In this document: positions 32,664 to 41,545 of the stretch, in pieces
How the letters are laid out: each line of letters begins with the position of its first letter
Numbering within the stretch: the stretch's first letter is position 1
Assembly: GCA_944325225.1 (NCBI GenBank)
Contig: CALUZQ010000013.1
Coordinates: 1-44,061 of the forward strand
DNA from: an uncultured Elusimicrobiales bacterium
GTDB taxonomy: Bacteria > Elusimicrobiota > Elusimicrobia > Elusimicrobiales > Elusimicrobiaceae
Length of the DNA: 44,061 nt
Direction of reading: 5' to 3'
Position numbers and translations under genes: made by a program
The notes under the pieces: generated by a model
Database searches by the model: none
What the model saw: only the letters and a program-made list of their open reading frames with translations
What the model was told of the DNA's origin: nothing

Positions 32664-34052
32664 ATGAAATCCGGATTTTCCATCAACATTTACGGCCTGA
32701 TTTTCTCTATTATGATTGTCATGGCCGCACTTACCTACCTGCTTCCCGCCGGACAATATGATACCGTTCAGAAAGACGGCCGTTCTTATACGGTGGCGGG
32801 CTCGTATCACCGGGTAGATGCCAATCCGCAGGGGTTGGCCGCCGTACTGACGGCTCCTGCCAAAGCGTTTGGCGACTGTGCTGATATTATTGTGTTTATT
32901 TTTATCACCGGGGCGATTTTTACCATTTTGGAACGCACCGGCACAGTCAATGCCGTCATTTTGGGGACGAGCTATCTGTTTTCGCGCCGGGAACGGCTGA
33001 AAAAGTTTTTTATCCCTGCCAGTATGCTTTTGTTTTCCCTGGGCGGAGCGGTATTTGGTATGGAAGAAGAAACGCTGATTTTTATTCCGCTTTTTATACC
33101 GCTGGCGCTTTCGCTGGGCTATGATACGGCGGTGGGCGTAAGTATTCCGTTCCTGGGGGCATGGGTAGGGTTTGGCTCGGCCTTTATGAACCCGTTTACG
33201 GTGGGAATTTCCCAGGGGATAGCTGAACTGCCGCTGTATTCCGGGTTGGGTTATCGGTTGATTGTATGGGGGATTTGTACGGCGGTAGTCATTTTGTTTG
33301 TTACCCTGTATGGGGAACGCGTGCGGAAAGATCCCCAAAAAAGCATTACCTACGAAGCAGACCGCGAAAAAAGGAAGCACTTGCATCTAAATGTATTGGA
33401 AAAGCCGGAATTTAAGCGTGCCCACATACTTATTTCGGTGGTATTTGCGTTGGGTATGGCGGGGCTGGTATATGGGGTGGCGGTGTACCACTGGTATATC
33501 ATTGAGATTTCTGGCCTGTTTTTAGGGGTGGGATTGGTATCGGCTTTAATTGGCCGGCTGACGCTGAACCAAACGACGGACGCCATTATTGACGGTGCAC
33601 GCAGTATGGTCAGCGTATCTATTATGCTGGCCTTGGCGCGGGCGATTGTGGTGATTGCCTCCGACGGGCGTATTTTGGATACCGTGCTGCACAGCATTGC
33701 CCAGGCCATCGGCCAGCTGCACCCGCTGGCGGCGGTGGAAGGAATGTTTTGGGCGCATACTTTTATCAACTTTTTTGTGGCGTCCGGCTCCGGCCAGGCC
33801 GTGCTGACGATGCCGGTAATGATTCCGCTTTCGGATTTAATGGGCATCAGCCCGCAGCTTTCTATTTTGGCTTATCAGTTTGGCGAAGGGTGGACGAACG
33901 CCATTATTCCCACCGCGCCGGTAACCATGGCGGCTATTGGCATGGCGGGTATCCCGTGGCTGAAATGGGCGCGGTGGAATATCGCGCTGCAAATCATACT
34001 GGCGGTACTGTCCATGCTGTTGTTGATTCCTCCGTATTTAATGAAGTGGTAA
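32664..34052 (+). CDS. YfcC/DcuC-family anaerobic carrier
   Basis: 462 residues with about 12 hydrophobic spans. N-terminal SINIYGLIFSIMIVMAALTYLLPAGQYDTV, the GMEEETLIFIPLFIPLALSLGYDTAVGVSI segment and the late WAHTFINFFVASGSGQAVLTMPVMIPLSDLMGI match the YfcC group of the DcuC superfamily (often annotated as C4-dicarboxylate or basic amino acid/peptide carriers). Substrate not predictable. No ribosome site; a perfect TATAAT (32649-32654) ends nine bases before the ATG. A terminator follows. Confidence 0.88.
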   Translation: MKSGFSINIYGLIFSIMIVMAALTYLLPAGQYDTVQKDGRSYTVAGSYHRVDANPQGLAAVLTAPAKAFGDCADIIVFIFITGAIFTILERTGTVNAVILGTSYLFSRRERLKKFFIPASMLLFSLGGAVFGMEEETLIFIPLFIPLALSLGYDTAVGVSIPFLGAWVGFGSAFMNPFTVGISQGIAELPLYSGLGYRLIVWGICTAVVILFVTLYGERVRKDPQKSITYEADREKRKHLHLNVLEKPEFKRAHILISVVFALGMAGLVYGVAVYHWYIIEISGLFLGVGLVSALIGRLTLNQTTDAIIDGARSMVSVSIMLALARAIVVIASDGRILDTVLHSIAQAIGQLHPLAAVEGMFWAHTFINFFVASGSGQAVLTMPVMIPLSDLMGISPQLSILAYQFGEGWTNAIIPTAPVTMAAIGMAGIPWLKWARWNIALQIILAVLSMLLLIPPYLMKW

Positions 34053-34071
34053 TTTTCCGCTGAAACTCTTA

Positions 34072-34099
34072 CAAGGACCCTTTCTGCGGGGTCCTTTTT
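34072..34099 (+). terminator. Intrinsic terminator of the YfcC-family gene
   Basis: Arms AAGGACCC and GGGTCCTT followed by T4-5. Confidence 0.88.
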
Positions 34100-34169
34100 T
34101 ATGGCTGTTTCTTTCGGCCGGTTCCGCTGTTTTCCTTTAAATTTTCTAAATAGTTGAGCAGGAGGGGGA

Positions 34170-34484
34170 ATGTCGTACAGTAAAATAGACCTGGAAAATA
34201 GGATATTTGCCCGGGCGGATCGGCTGGGGGAAGCGGTTTGGGGCTGGGAGGGAGAGTTGGTTTACGCCGGGAAAGACCTTTGCCTGCAGTTGCTTATGTG
34301 TGTGTATAACGGCTTTTTTGCGGCGGAAAACCGCGCTTTCTTGGCGGATACGGACGAGTGTTTAAACGGGTTCTGGGGTGATTTTAAAGCCCAGCAGCTT
34401 TATCCGCCTCCGCCGATTTTGCGGCGTTTTTCCGTCCCTTTTTTTGCGGTGGATTTTGAAGCCGAACTGTTTTTATCGCGCTAA
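34170..34484 (+). CDS. Hypothetical protein, 104 residues
   Basis: Ribosome site GCAGGAGGGGG just upstream supports the start. The product is acidic and aromatic (VWGWEGELVYAGKDLCLQLL, then CLNGFWGDFKAQQLYPPPP) without signal peptide or membrane span. No family recognised. It lies alone between the YfcC-like gene and convergent PBP4; hairpins rich in GCCGG and GCGCGG follow at about 34499-34615. Confidence 0.55.
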   Translation: MSYSKIDLENRIFARADRLGEAVWGWEGELVYAGKDLCLQLLMCVYNGFFAAENRAFLADTDECLNGFWGDFKAQQLYPPPPILRRFSVPFFAVDFEAELFLSR

Positions 34485-34625
34485 ACCCGTGTTTTTGCGC
34501 CGGCCGTGTACCGCTTCGCGGGGCCGGTGCGGCATCGTGAAAATTCCGTTTGGAATGGGCCAAAGCAAAAGCGTTTTGAATAGCGGGCCCCGCGCTGGTA
34601 AAAGCGCGGGATAGCCGGCGGAAAA

Positions 34626-36089
34626 TTAGGGGTTTAACTGCAGCAGCTGTTTGATGAGGTTCTCGTGAATGCGCAGGATTGTTTCATCTTTAGAGGCCAG
34701 GTTGTTGGCGATGAAGGCAAACGCGATGGGATTTTTTTGGGCGTCCTGCACATATCCGGCGATGGCTTTTACGCCGTCAATCGTGCCGCCTTTGATACGT
34801 ACATCTTGTACCTGGTGTCTGGGTTTTAAAAAATACCGCAACAGCAATAAATCGCCGCGGTCGTCGGGAGTTGCCAGGGATTGATAGTAATACTTAAAAT
34901 GCGGGCTTTGGGTCATAAAAGCAAGCGTACGAACCAGTACGCGCGGCGTGAGCATATTATCGCGGGAGAGCCCGCTTCCGTCGTATAAAACGGTGTCGAA
35001 GTCGGTGGCCAGTTTATTTTTACGCAGGAATTTTTTTAATTCTTCTAATCCGTTTTGTACGCTTCCTTTTTTGCCGGCGTGCAGGGCCAGCTGTCTTAAC
35101 AGCATTTCGGCATATAGGTTGAAACTGCGCTTATTGACAATCAAAATAATATCTTTTAATTCCGGGGATTGGTAGGTATGCACCAGCCGCATGGAGGAGT
35201 AATCCGGCTCGGTGGAGATGGTTTCTGGCTGTCCGCCGACGGCAATCCCTTCTTCCCGCAGGGCGTTGTGCAGGGCCTGCAAGGCAAAAAAGGCCGGGTC
35301 CGGCAGGGCGGCCTGTATGGAAAAACCCGTAAAATTGGTGGGAATAGTGCCGTAGATTTCCATTTCGTATTGATTCGGCGCTCCGTAGGCGTAGGCGTTG
35401 TCGCGTTTATTTTTAGCGTCGGTGGTTACGAAACTGGTTAATGTAAGCCCGGGGAGTTCCGGCTCCGTATGGCTGATGACGGCGGGTTTATTGCCAAAAG
35501 GTTGCGGTTTAAAGAAAATTTTGAACAAGTTATCGTTAAAACACAGCGGGCTGACCGGCGCGGCGTAGTAGTTGCCGATGTTTTCCCAGTTTACTTTGGG
35601 CGCGATAGACGGTCCTTCAAAAGCGGATAGGTCGGCATAAAGATTGCCTTCCACCCGGGTAATGCCCGCTTTTTTGACGGCTTGGGCCCATTGGGCCGCG
35701 ACGGCTTGCCAGGTTTCGCCCCCGGTAACGCGTTTGGAGCCCAGCGTCGGATCGCCGCCGGGGCGCAGGTACAGGTCGCCTTTTAAAATGCCTTTTTCGT
35801 CGGCTTTGGCCGAGGCGTACAGCCGGGTTTGAAAACGGTGATGCGGGCCGAAAGTTTCCAGGGCGGCGGCGGTGGTCAGTAATTTTAAAGTAGAGGCGGG
35901 GGTAAGCCGCAAGTCGGCATTAGAGGAAAAAATTTCTTGCTGGGTGCCGTCGGTATAGACGGCCAGCCCGCCCCACCAGCTTCCCTGCAATACGGGGTTT
36001 TGGAGTTGGGTGTTTATAAATGATGCCAAGTCCTGCGCCGGGGAGAGTAACGGACAAAGAAAAATGAAAAAGAGGAAAATAAATTTCAT
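34626..36089 (-). CDS. dacB: D-alanyl-D-alanine carboxypeptidase/endopeptidase, PBP4-type (S13)
   Basis: 487 residues with signal peptide MKFIFLFFIFLCPLLSPAQ. Active-site motifs in order: PASTLKLLTTAAALETFG (SxxK), SGLSRDNMLTPRVL (SxN) and RIKGGTIDGVKAIAGY (KTG equivalent). Length and the insertion between the first two motifs match PBP4/DacB. It trims and opens peptidoglycan cross-links in the periplasm. No Shine-Dalgarno site before the ATG; TATCCT lies six bases upstream. The upstream neighbour 36238 is in the same direction but separated by a terminator. Confidence 0.92.
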   Translation of the reverse strand: MKFIFLFFIFLCPLLSPAQDLASFINTQLQNPVLQGSWWGGLAVYTDGTQQEIFSSNADLRLTPASTLKLLTTAAALETFGPHHRFQTRLYASAKADEKGILKGDLYLRPGGDPTLGSKRVTGGETWQAVAAQWAQAVKKAGITRVEGNLYADLSAFEGPSIAPKVNWENIGNYYAAPVSPLCFNDNLFKIFFKPQPFGNKPAVISHTEPELPGLTLTSFVTTDAKNKRDNAYAYGAPNQYEMEIYGTIPTNFTGFSIQAALPDPAFFALQALHNALREEGIAVGGQPETISTEPDYSSMRLVHTYQSPELKDIILIVNKRSFNLYAEMLLRQLALHAGKKGSVQNGLEELKKFLRKNKLATDFDTVLYDGSGLSRDNMLTPRVLVRTLAFMTQSPHFKYYYQSLATPDDRGDLLLLRYFLKPRHQVQDVRIKGGTIDGVKAIAGYVQDAQKNPIAFAFIANNLASKDETILRIHENLIKQLLQLNP

Positions 36090-36210
36090 AGCTATAGGAT
36101 ATCAAAAATTGGCGATTTGTGCGCGGGTTGACACCGTAGGCGTCCCGTGGGCGGAAGAAAACCCCCTGCCGCCAATCCCAAACGCCGGCAAAGGGGTTTT
36201 GCCGGGAAGC

Positions 36211-36240
36211 AATCAAAAACCCCGCTGGTGCGGGGTTTTA
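36211..36240 (-). terminator. Intrinsic terminator abutting the stop of the 36238 gene
   Basis: On the - strand, TTAAAACCCCGC and GCGGGGTTTTTG arms around ACCA; the stem begins inside the stop codon. Confidence 0.85.
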
Positions 36241-37830
36241 ATTAAACCAGGGGTACCATTTGTCTTTATCGCGGATATTGATTAACAGTGAAACGGCGAG
36301 TAAATCGCGGGCGTTTAAGGCCTGGGGCTTGTCCAGGTTGCAAACAAAATGGTCAAACGGAGTATGGGCATTTTCAATAAGTCCTTTGCTGTCCATTTGT
36401 CCGTTAATCTCATAATCGGCACGCAAGAGCCCCCACAAGTGGCCGCAGCATTTGCGAAGCACCGCCCGCGCGCCGCTTTTTTCGGTAATGGCGGCCAGGG
36501 CAGTTCCCTGCCGCGAAAACATTTTCCAGCGGCGCCGCAGCGAGAAACGCCGGCGGGTAACTACCAGTACCTCTTTGGAGCGGGCGAAATAAATTTCGTA
36601 GCGTTCTTCGGCCAGCCCAAAACCTTTTTGCAGAATGATGGCGGCTTTTTTGCCTTTGCGGTCAAACAGGGTAATTTCGCGCAAGACCAGCTGCGACCAT
36701 ACTACCCCGCAGAAAAAAATCATAATTCCCAACGGAATAACCAGCGAACAGGCGGAATAGAGCGTGCTGTAGGCAAAAGCGGAAAAAGGAAGCAATCCGG
36801 AGTTTTCGCCCAACCCGGCCGCCGCCAGCACCAACAGGGTCAGTACGATAAGCGCCAAGCCGGAAAATATAAATAAACTGTCCCACCGGGGCGAAAGCGA
36901 GGTAAGCACATTGCCTTGATTGTCTTTGGCGCGGAAGATAAGCGACGGCGTGCCGTATAAGCGTTTAAATCTAATGGGATAAAGCGAATTGGGGTTGGCC
37001 GGCGGATTGGCGGTTTTGCGGCGGATCAGCAGCTGTAACACGCCCGTTCCCGCCAGCAGCAGGGCAAATAAGCACAAAAGCCCTACCACCGCTTCAAAGC
37101 CGCGGCCCATATTTTGAATATAAGGCGGCATACGGTCCGAAAGCAGGGTATGCACTTTCAATTTAGCCAGCCGGTTTTTCAGTTTGCCAAGCACAGCCGG
37201 GCGGGGCTGGGGCGCAGGGGATTGGTTGGCTTCAGCGGCCGGGGCGGTTAATTCTAAGGATTCTTCCTGCACGGCCGGCAAGGCGGCAATCTCGTAAGCG
37301 CGGGGGGAGTTTAAATCCATTTCCAGCGGGGCCGGCGTTTCTTTTTTAACCGGGGAAATGAAAGAAAATACCAAATCGGTTTCGGCGTAGGTTAAATCCT
37401 TAGCCAGAATGGAATAGCCCTTTTTGTCAATCAAGAAGTATCCGGCGCCGAAGTCGTTTTTAGGGCTAAAAAAACTGATGTAAAAGAAAGGATCCCCGGT
37501 GGAAAATTCAATGCGTTTTATTTCCTCTCCGGTATAAGAATTGCCGACCACCTGCATTTTTTTGCTTTTTACATCGGCTAAATCGTGGGTAATTTTTTGT
37601 TCAATACAGGTTTCGGTGGAACAGTCCACCGTTTTGATGTCTATGCGGGAGGAATTCTTTTGAATGGAGAGCACACTGTCCGCCGGCGGATTTTTCACTT
37701 GGGTCCAGCCCGCGGGCATATCCAGGGTAAAGGCGCCGTCCTGCGACATAAACACTCCCGCCCACCCCAGCGGGGCGGCTGCCCATATCAAAAGCAATAA
37801 CGCGGCTGTGCGAATTGAACTGTGCTGCAT
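36238..37830 (-). CDS. Membrane protein of unknown function with secreted N-terminal domain
   Basis: 530 residues. A signal sequence (to about 24) precedes a PsbP/lipoprotein-like domain (GAFTLDMPAGWTQVKNPPADSVLSIQKNSSRIDIK, to about 160). A Pro/Ala linker follows, then hydrophobic spans at about 245-270, 325-345 and 360-385, then a cytoplasmic tail (about 385-530) with ERYEIYFARSKEVLVVTRRRFSLRRRWKMFSRQG, possibly a phospholipid scramblase-like or membrane-associated fold. I do not recognise the family. No ribosome site; overlapping TATAAT boxes lie nine bases or more before the ATG. Confidence 0.7.
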   Translation of the reverse strand: MQHSSIRTAALLLLIWAAAPLGWAGVFMSQDGAFTLDMPAGWTQVKNPPADSVLSIQKNSSRIDIKTVDCSTETCIEQKITHDLADVKSKKMQVVGNSYTGEEIKRIEFSTGDPFFYISFFSPKNDFGAGYFLIDKKGYSILAKDLTYAETDLVFSFISPVKKETPAPLEMDLNSPRAYEIAALPAVQEESLELTAPAAEANQSPAPQPRPAVLGKLKNRLAKLKVHTLLSDRMPPYIQNMGRGFEAVVGLLCLFALLLAGTGVLQLLIRRKTANPPANPNSLYPIRFKRLYGTPSLIFRAKDNQGNVLTSLSPRWDSLFIFSGLALIVLTLLVLAAAGLGENSGLLPFSAFAYSTLYSACSLVIPLGIMIFFCGVVWSQLVLREITLFDRKGKKAAIILQKGFGLAEERYEIYFARSKEVLVVTRRRFSLRRRWKMFSRQGTALAAITEKSGARAVLRKCCGHLWGLLRADYEINGQMDSKGLIENAHTPFDHFVCNLDKPQALNARDLLAVSLLINIRDKDKWYPWFN

Positions 37831-37900
37831 ACTTAAATTATTATATTATATTCCGCGCATTTTTAGTGGATTTCTCTCTTACGCGCGCGCAAACTTATGA

Positions 37901-37929
37901 TTGTATCGGGGGGCGTAAAATTGTATGAT
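37901..37929 (+). promoter_or_regulatory. Promoter of the M24 peptidase operon
   Basis: TTGTAT (37901-37906), 17-bp spacer, TATGAT (37924-37929); start near 37936, leader of about 26 nt with TGGAGAA site. Confidence 0.55.
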
Positions 37930-37961
37930 ATGTGTATAGCTGGTTACCAACTGGAGAACCT

Positions 37962-39020
37962 ATGACTCAAAAGAACTATACCCAACAACGCTTTGCGGCG
38001 CTTAGAAAAGTGCTTCGCAAAAACAAACTGGACGGTTTTATCGTAACCAATAACCTGGATCAGTTTTATTTAAGTGATTTTTTCTTTTATCCCAATGAAG
38101 CCATTTTCTTAATCCACCCCAAAGGCATTACCTGTTTCACCCGGGAATTGTATGTACAACCTTTCAGCAAGTTCGCTCCGTATATGGAAGTAATCGGCGA
38201 TGAAAACCGCCTGGTTTCCACGATTGAAAAAGCCCGCCAATTAGGGCTTTGCCGAATTGGATTTGATGCGGCCAAAGAATCTTATGTTTCCGGCCGCTTG
38301 CTGCGCGAGAGCGGTTTTGTGGAGTCGGACAGTTTTATTACGGCCCTGCGCGAAACGAAAGACGCCGCCGAATTAAAACTGCTGCGGGAAGCCAACCGTA
38401 TCGCCTATTTAACCTACGAATACATTAAACCCCGCGTTAAAACCGGAATGACCGAGTTTGAAGTCGCCGCCGAAATGGAGCGTTTTATGCGTGCCCACGG
38501 CGCCACGACGACCTCTTTTTACACGATTGTAGCGTTTGGCGAAAACGCCGCCAACCCGCATCACGAAACCAGCGGGCGCAAACTCAAAGCCGAGGACGCG
38601 GTGCTGATGGATTTTGGCTGTGTGTATAAGGGCTATTGTTCCGATATTACCCGCAGCTGGTGGCACGGTAAAAAAGAACCGGCGGAATATACCAAAATTT
38701 GGAAATTGGTGGATAAGGCCCGCAAGCAAGGCATCAAAACGGTAAAACCCGGGGTGCCCTGCAAAACGGTGGACGCCGCCAGCCGCCAAGTAATCGCCCA
38801 AGGCGGATACGGGGAATATTTTACCCACGGTACGGGGCATGGCGTAGGCATAGAAATTCACGAAGATCCGTACAACAGCCAGCAGTCCGCCGCGGTATTG
38901 GCCGAAGGCCATATCGTAACGGTGGAGCCCGGCATTTACCTGCCCGGCAAATTTGGCGTGCGTTTGGAAGATACCGTAGCAGTGGCTAAAACCGGCGCAA
39001 AGATTTTAACAAAAAAATAA
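37962..39020 (+). CDS. M24 family aminopeptidase P-like peptidase (paralogue 1)
   Basis: 352 residues from ATG 37962, chosen because TGGAGAA precedes it; an upstream GTG adds ten residues without a ribosome site. Creatinase/prolidase N-domain (to about 120) and pita-bread catalytic domain. Metal ligands: the two Asp in MDFGCVYKGYCSDITRSWW, His in HGTGHGVGIEIHE, and Glu in VEPGIYLPG and RLEDTV. It removes N-terminal residues before proline, or acts on dipeptides. Three bases separate it from paralogue 2; both share the unusual SWWHGKKEPAxYTKIW segment, indicating tandem duplication. Confidence 0.9.
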   Translation: MTQKNYTQQRFAALRKVLRKNKLDGFIVTNNLDQFYLSDFFFYPNEAIFLIHPKGITCFTRELYVQPFSKFAPYMEVIGDENRLVSTIEKARQLGLCRIGFDAAKESYVSGRLLRESGFVESDSFITALRETKDAAELKLLREANRIAYLTYEYIKPRVKTGMTEFEVAAEMERFMRAHGATTTSFYTIVAFGENAANPHHETSGRKLKAEDAVLMDFGCVYKGYCSDITRSWWHGKKEPAEYTKIWKLVDKARKQGIKTVKPGVPCKTVDAASRQVIAQGGYGEYFTHGTGHGVGIEIHEDPYNSQQSAAVLAEGHIVTVEPGIYLPGKFGVRLEDTVAVAKTGAKILTKK

Positions 39021-39023
39021 ATT

Positions 39024-40088
39024 ATGGCTATCAAAAACTTGGCTGCTGAACGAATGTCGGATTTCCGCCGGGTGCTTAAACGGGCCGGGCTGGACGGATA
39101 TTTGACGACGGACCGTTTGGAACAGCGGTACCTGTCCGGGATTGACTTGTCCGACGGGGAAGCCGTTTTTCTCATTACGCCGCGCAAAGGATATTGCATT
39201 ACCAAGCGGTTGATTGTCAGCAAAATGACGCCTGCCGCGGCTTTTTTGAAAACCGAAGCAGTGGCTTACGGCGGCATGTTGCAGGGCGCGTTGGATAAAA
39301 TCAAAAAACTGGGGCTTAAACGGGTGGCGTTTGACCCGGCCTTGGTGGATTTGGAAAACGGGCAGCTGTTGCTTCAGGCCGGGCTGTGCCGGGCTTCGGG
39401 GCTGATTGGCGAAATGCGTATGGCTAAATATGCCGACGAAGTGGCCAAGCTGCGAAAGGCCTGTCAAATTGCCTGGCAGTCGTTTGAAGAAGTCAAATCG
39501 CAAATCAAAACCGGTATGACCGAAGATGAGGTGCGGATACTGATGGCGCTGGCGATGCACAAGCGCGGGGCGGATTCCATTCCGTTTAATATCGTGTGTT
39601 TTGGCGAAAATACGGCCGATGCGCACCATACGCCGTCCAAAACCCGCAAACTTAAAGCCGAAGAAGCGGTGCTGATGGATTTCGGCTGTTATTACGAGGG
39701 CTATACTTCCGATATGACGCGCAGCTGGTGGCACGGGAAGAAAGAGCCCGCTTTCTATACAAAGATTTGGAACATTGTGGACCAAGCCCGTCAGGCAGGT
39801 GTAAAAGCCCTGCGTGCGGGTGCAAGCGCGGACGCGGTGGACGCCGCGGCGCGCGCCGTGATTGAAAAAGCCGGCTACGGAAAAGAATTTTTCCATACGA
39901 CCGGCCATGGAATCGGCCTCCAGGAACACGATCGCCCGATTTTGCGTGCGGGCGCACCCGATGTGCTGGAAGAAAATTATGTGGTTACCGTAGAGCCCGG
40001 CATTTATTTTGACGGTCGTTGGGGCATACGCTTGGAAGACAGTTTTTTAGTTACCAAGAATGGTTCCAAAAAATTAACGCAGAAATAA
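39024..40088 (+). CDS. M24 family aminopeptidase P-like peptidase (paralogue 2)
   Basis: 354 residues. Same two-domain layout as paralogue 1: DGYLTTDRLEQRYLSGIDLSDGEAVF in the N-domain, then MDFGCYYEGYTSDMTRSWWHGKKEPAFYTKIW, FHTTGHGIGLQEHDRP, VEPGIYFDGRWGIRLEDSF in the catalytic domain, so the metal ligands are all kept. No ribosome site; translation probably depends on paralogue 1. Its N-domain differs strongly from paralogue 1, so specificities may differ. efp follows 31 bp later. Confidence 0.9.
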   Translation: MAIKNLAAERMSDFRRVLKRAGLDGYLTTDRLEQRYLSGIDLSDGEAVFLITPRKGYCITKRLIVSKMTPAAAFLKTEAVAYGGMLQGALDKIKKLGLKRVAFDPALVDLENGQLLLQAGLCRASGLIGEMRMAKYADEVAKLRKACQIAWQSFEEVKSQIKTGMTEDEVRILMALAMHKRGADSIPFNIVCFGENTADAHHTPSKTRKLKAEEAVLMDFGCYYEGYTSDMTRSWWHGKKEPAFYTKIWNIVDQARQAGVKALRAGASADAVDAAARAVIEKAGYGKEFFHTTGHGIGLQEHDRPILRAGAPDVLEENYVVTVEPGIYFDGRWGIRLEDSFLVTKNGSKKLTQK

Positions 40089-40119
40089 TCTCGGGCTGCG
40101 GCCCCAAAAGAGGTATAAA

Positions 40120-40686
40120 ATGCTTAGTACTACAGAATTTCGCGAAGGTCTTATTTTTGAAGATGAAAACGGTCAGCTGGTGGAAATTATTGAATTTCAG
40201 CATCACCGCAAAAGCCAAGCCCGCGCCGTGGTGCGCGTCAAATTGCGCAATATCAACACGGGCTCGGTGATTGAAACTTCTTACCGCCCCGAAGATAAAT
40301 TTAAAGAAGTAGAAGTGGAAAAACGCCCGTTTCAGTATCTCTACACCAACGGCGATATGGCTACTTTTATGAATACCGAAACCTACGACCAGGTGGAAGT
40401 AGAAGTAAAGAAATTGGGCGATTTGGCCAAATACTTAAAGGATAATATGGACGCTATCGGCATCTATATCAATGATAAATTGTTCAATGTGGAATTGCCG
40501 ATTAAAGTGCCGCTTAAAATTGCCTCTACCGTTCCCGGCGTAAAAGGCGATACGGTAGCCAATACCACCAAGGAAGCCACCCTGGAAACCGGTGCTGTTA
40601 TCAAAGTGCCGCTCTTTATTAACGAAGGCGACACCGTGCTCGTAGATACCCGCACCGGCAGCTATGTAGAACGCGTGGCGGCTTAA
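40120..40686 (+). CDS. efp: Elongation factor P with altered tip loop
   Basis: 188 residues, usual EF-P length, three beta-barrel domains. EFQHHRKSQARAVVRVKLRN aligns without gaps to the E. coli tip EFVKPGKGQAFARVKLR, placing Gln33 at the modified Lys34 position and Lys31, Ser32 beside it. The end KVPLFINEGDTVLVDTRTGSYVERV is standard. EF-P relieves ribosome stalling at polyproline; modification by EpmA or EarP cannot act on Gln. The position next to proline-specific M24 peptidases is common. The last base of the stop overlaps the next start (TAATG). Confidence 0.93.
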   Translation: MLSTTEFREGLIFEDENGQLVEIIEFQHHRKSQARAVVRVKLRNINTGSVIETSYRPEDKFKEVEVEKRPFQYLYTNGDMATFMNTETYDQVEVEVKKLGDLAKYLKDNMDAIGIYINDKLFNVELPIKVPLKIASTVPGVKGDTVANTTKEATLETGAVIKVPLFINEGDTVLVDTRTGSYVERVAA

Positions 40687-41168
40687 TGTTTTTCAAGCGC
40701 ACAGCCCTTTTTGTTGTTTGGCTGATTAGTTCGTGCGGGCTGTGCGCGTTTGATTTGCAGTATGGTTCTTTTTTTGAAGTGCAAAATATCCGCTTGCAGC
40801 AAGGCCGCCCGGTTCTGCCGCTGGCGCGCGGCCAATACGCCAATTTGCGTGTATTGGATAAAGCCACTTTTGAGCTGTTAAAAAACTGCAGCGAAGGGTG
40901 CCGGCAGGAAGTTACAGCCGCGGAGCCGCAAATTTTTGATATGCGCGCGGCGCTCACGCGCCCGGGTATGTGGATTGCCGATGTGTCTTTCGGCGGGCAG
41001 TGGCTGATTACTTTTTTAGTGTTTCAAAATGAAACCGGTTTTTGGGTAAAAGAGCCGGAACATTTTATTTTTTTAGATAAGCGGCTGCAGGCGCAGGTGC
41101 AGGAAATGCTCAGCAGGCAAGCCGCCCTCCGTATAACCGGGCCGAACCCGGCCGAGGAACCAAAATGA
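40686..41168 (+). CDS. Secreted protein of unknown function
   Basis: 160 residues with signal peptide MFFKRTALFVVWLISSCGLCA. The mature part has a single Cys pair (KNCSEGCRQE) and beta-rich segments (GMWIADVSFGGQWLITFLVFQNETGFWVKE). Translationally coupled on both sides (TAATG and ATGA), so it belongs to the efp-DUF192 operon. No family recognised; probably periplasmic. Confidence 0.7.
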   Translation: MFFKRTALFVVWLISSCGLCAFDLQYGSFFEVQNIRLQQGRPVLPLARGQYANLRVLDKATFELLKNCSEGCRQEVTAAEPQIFDMRAALTRPGMWIADVSFGGQWLITFLVFQNETGFWVKEPEHFIFLDKRLQAQVQEMLSRQAALRITGPNPAEEPK

Positions 41169-41503
41169 AGTGTACCTTAAAACGCACCGGCGAAATATTG
41201 GCGCAGGAAGTAGAAGTGGCCGACACTTATTTTACCCGGCTGAAAGGACTGATGTTCCGGCGTACAATGAAAAAGGGTACTGGGCTTTTGCTTGATCCCT
41301 GCCCGCAAATACATACCTGTTTTATGCGTTTTAAGATAGATGCAATTTTTTTTGATAAAAACGGGTTGGTATTGTATGTAGCGGAAGAAATGAAACCGTG
41401 GCGTTTTGGCCGGTTTGTGCGCGGTTCGCGCTATACGCTGGAACTGCCCGGCGGATTTTTAGCCGGGCGAGTCCGACCCGGCGATGAAGTGATTTTGTCG
41501 TAA
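41165..41503 (+). CDS. DUF192 family protein
   Basis: 112 residues. RLKGLMFRRTMKKGTGLLLDPCPQIHTCFMRFKIDAIFFDKNGLVL and the final YTLELPGGFLAGRVRPGDEVIL are the conserved DUF192 segments (family is often exported, here no signal peptide). Function unknown. Overlaps the previous gene in ATGA. Confidence 0.9.
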   Translation: MKCTLKRTGEILAQEVEVADTYFTRLKGLMFRRTMKKGTGLLLDPCPQIHTCFMRFKIDAIFFDKNGLVLYVAEEMKPWRFGRFVRGSRYTLELPGGFLAGRVRPGDEVILS

Positions 41504-41545
41504 ACCGGAAGCAATGACCGGTGATTATTCGTATTGAGGTTACTG

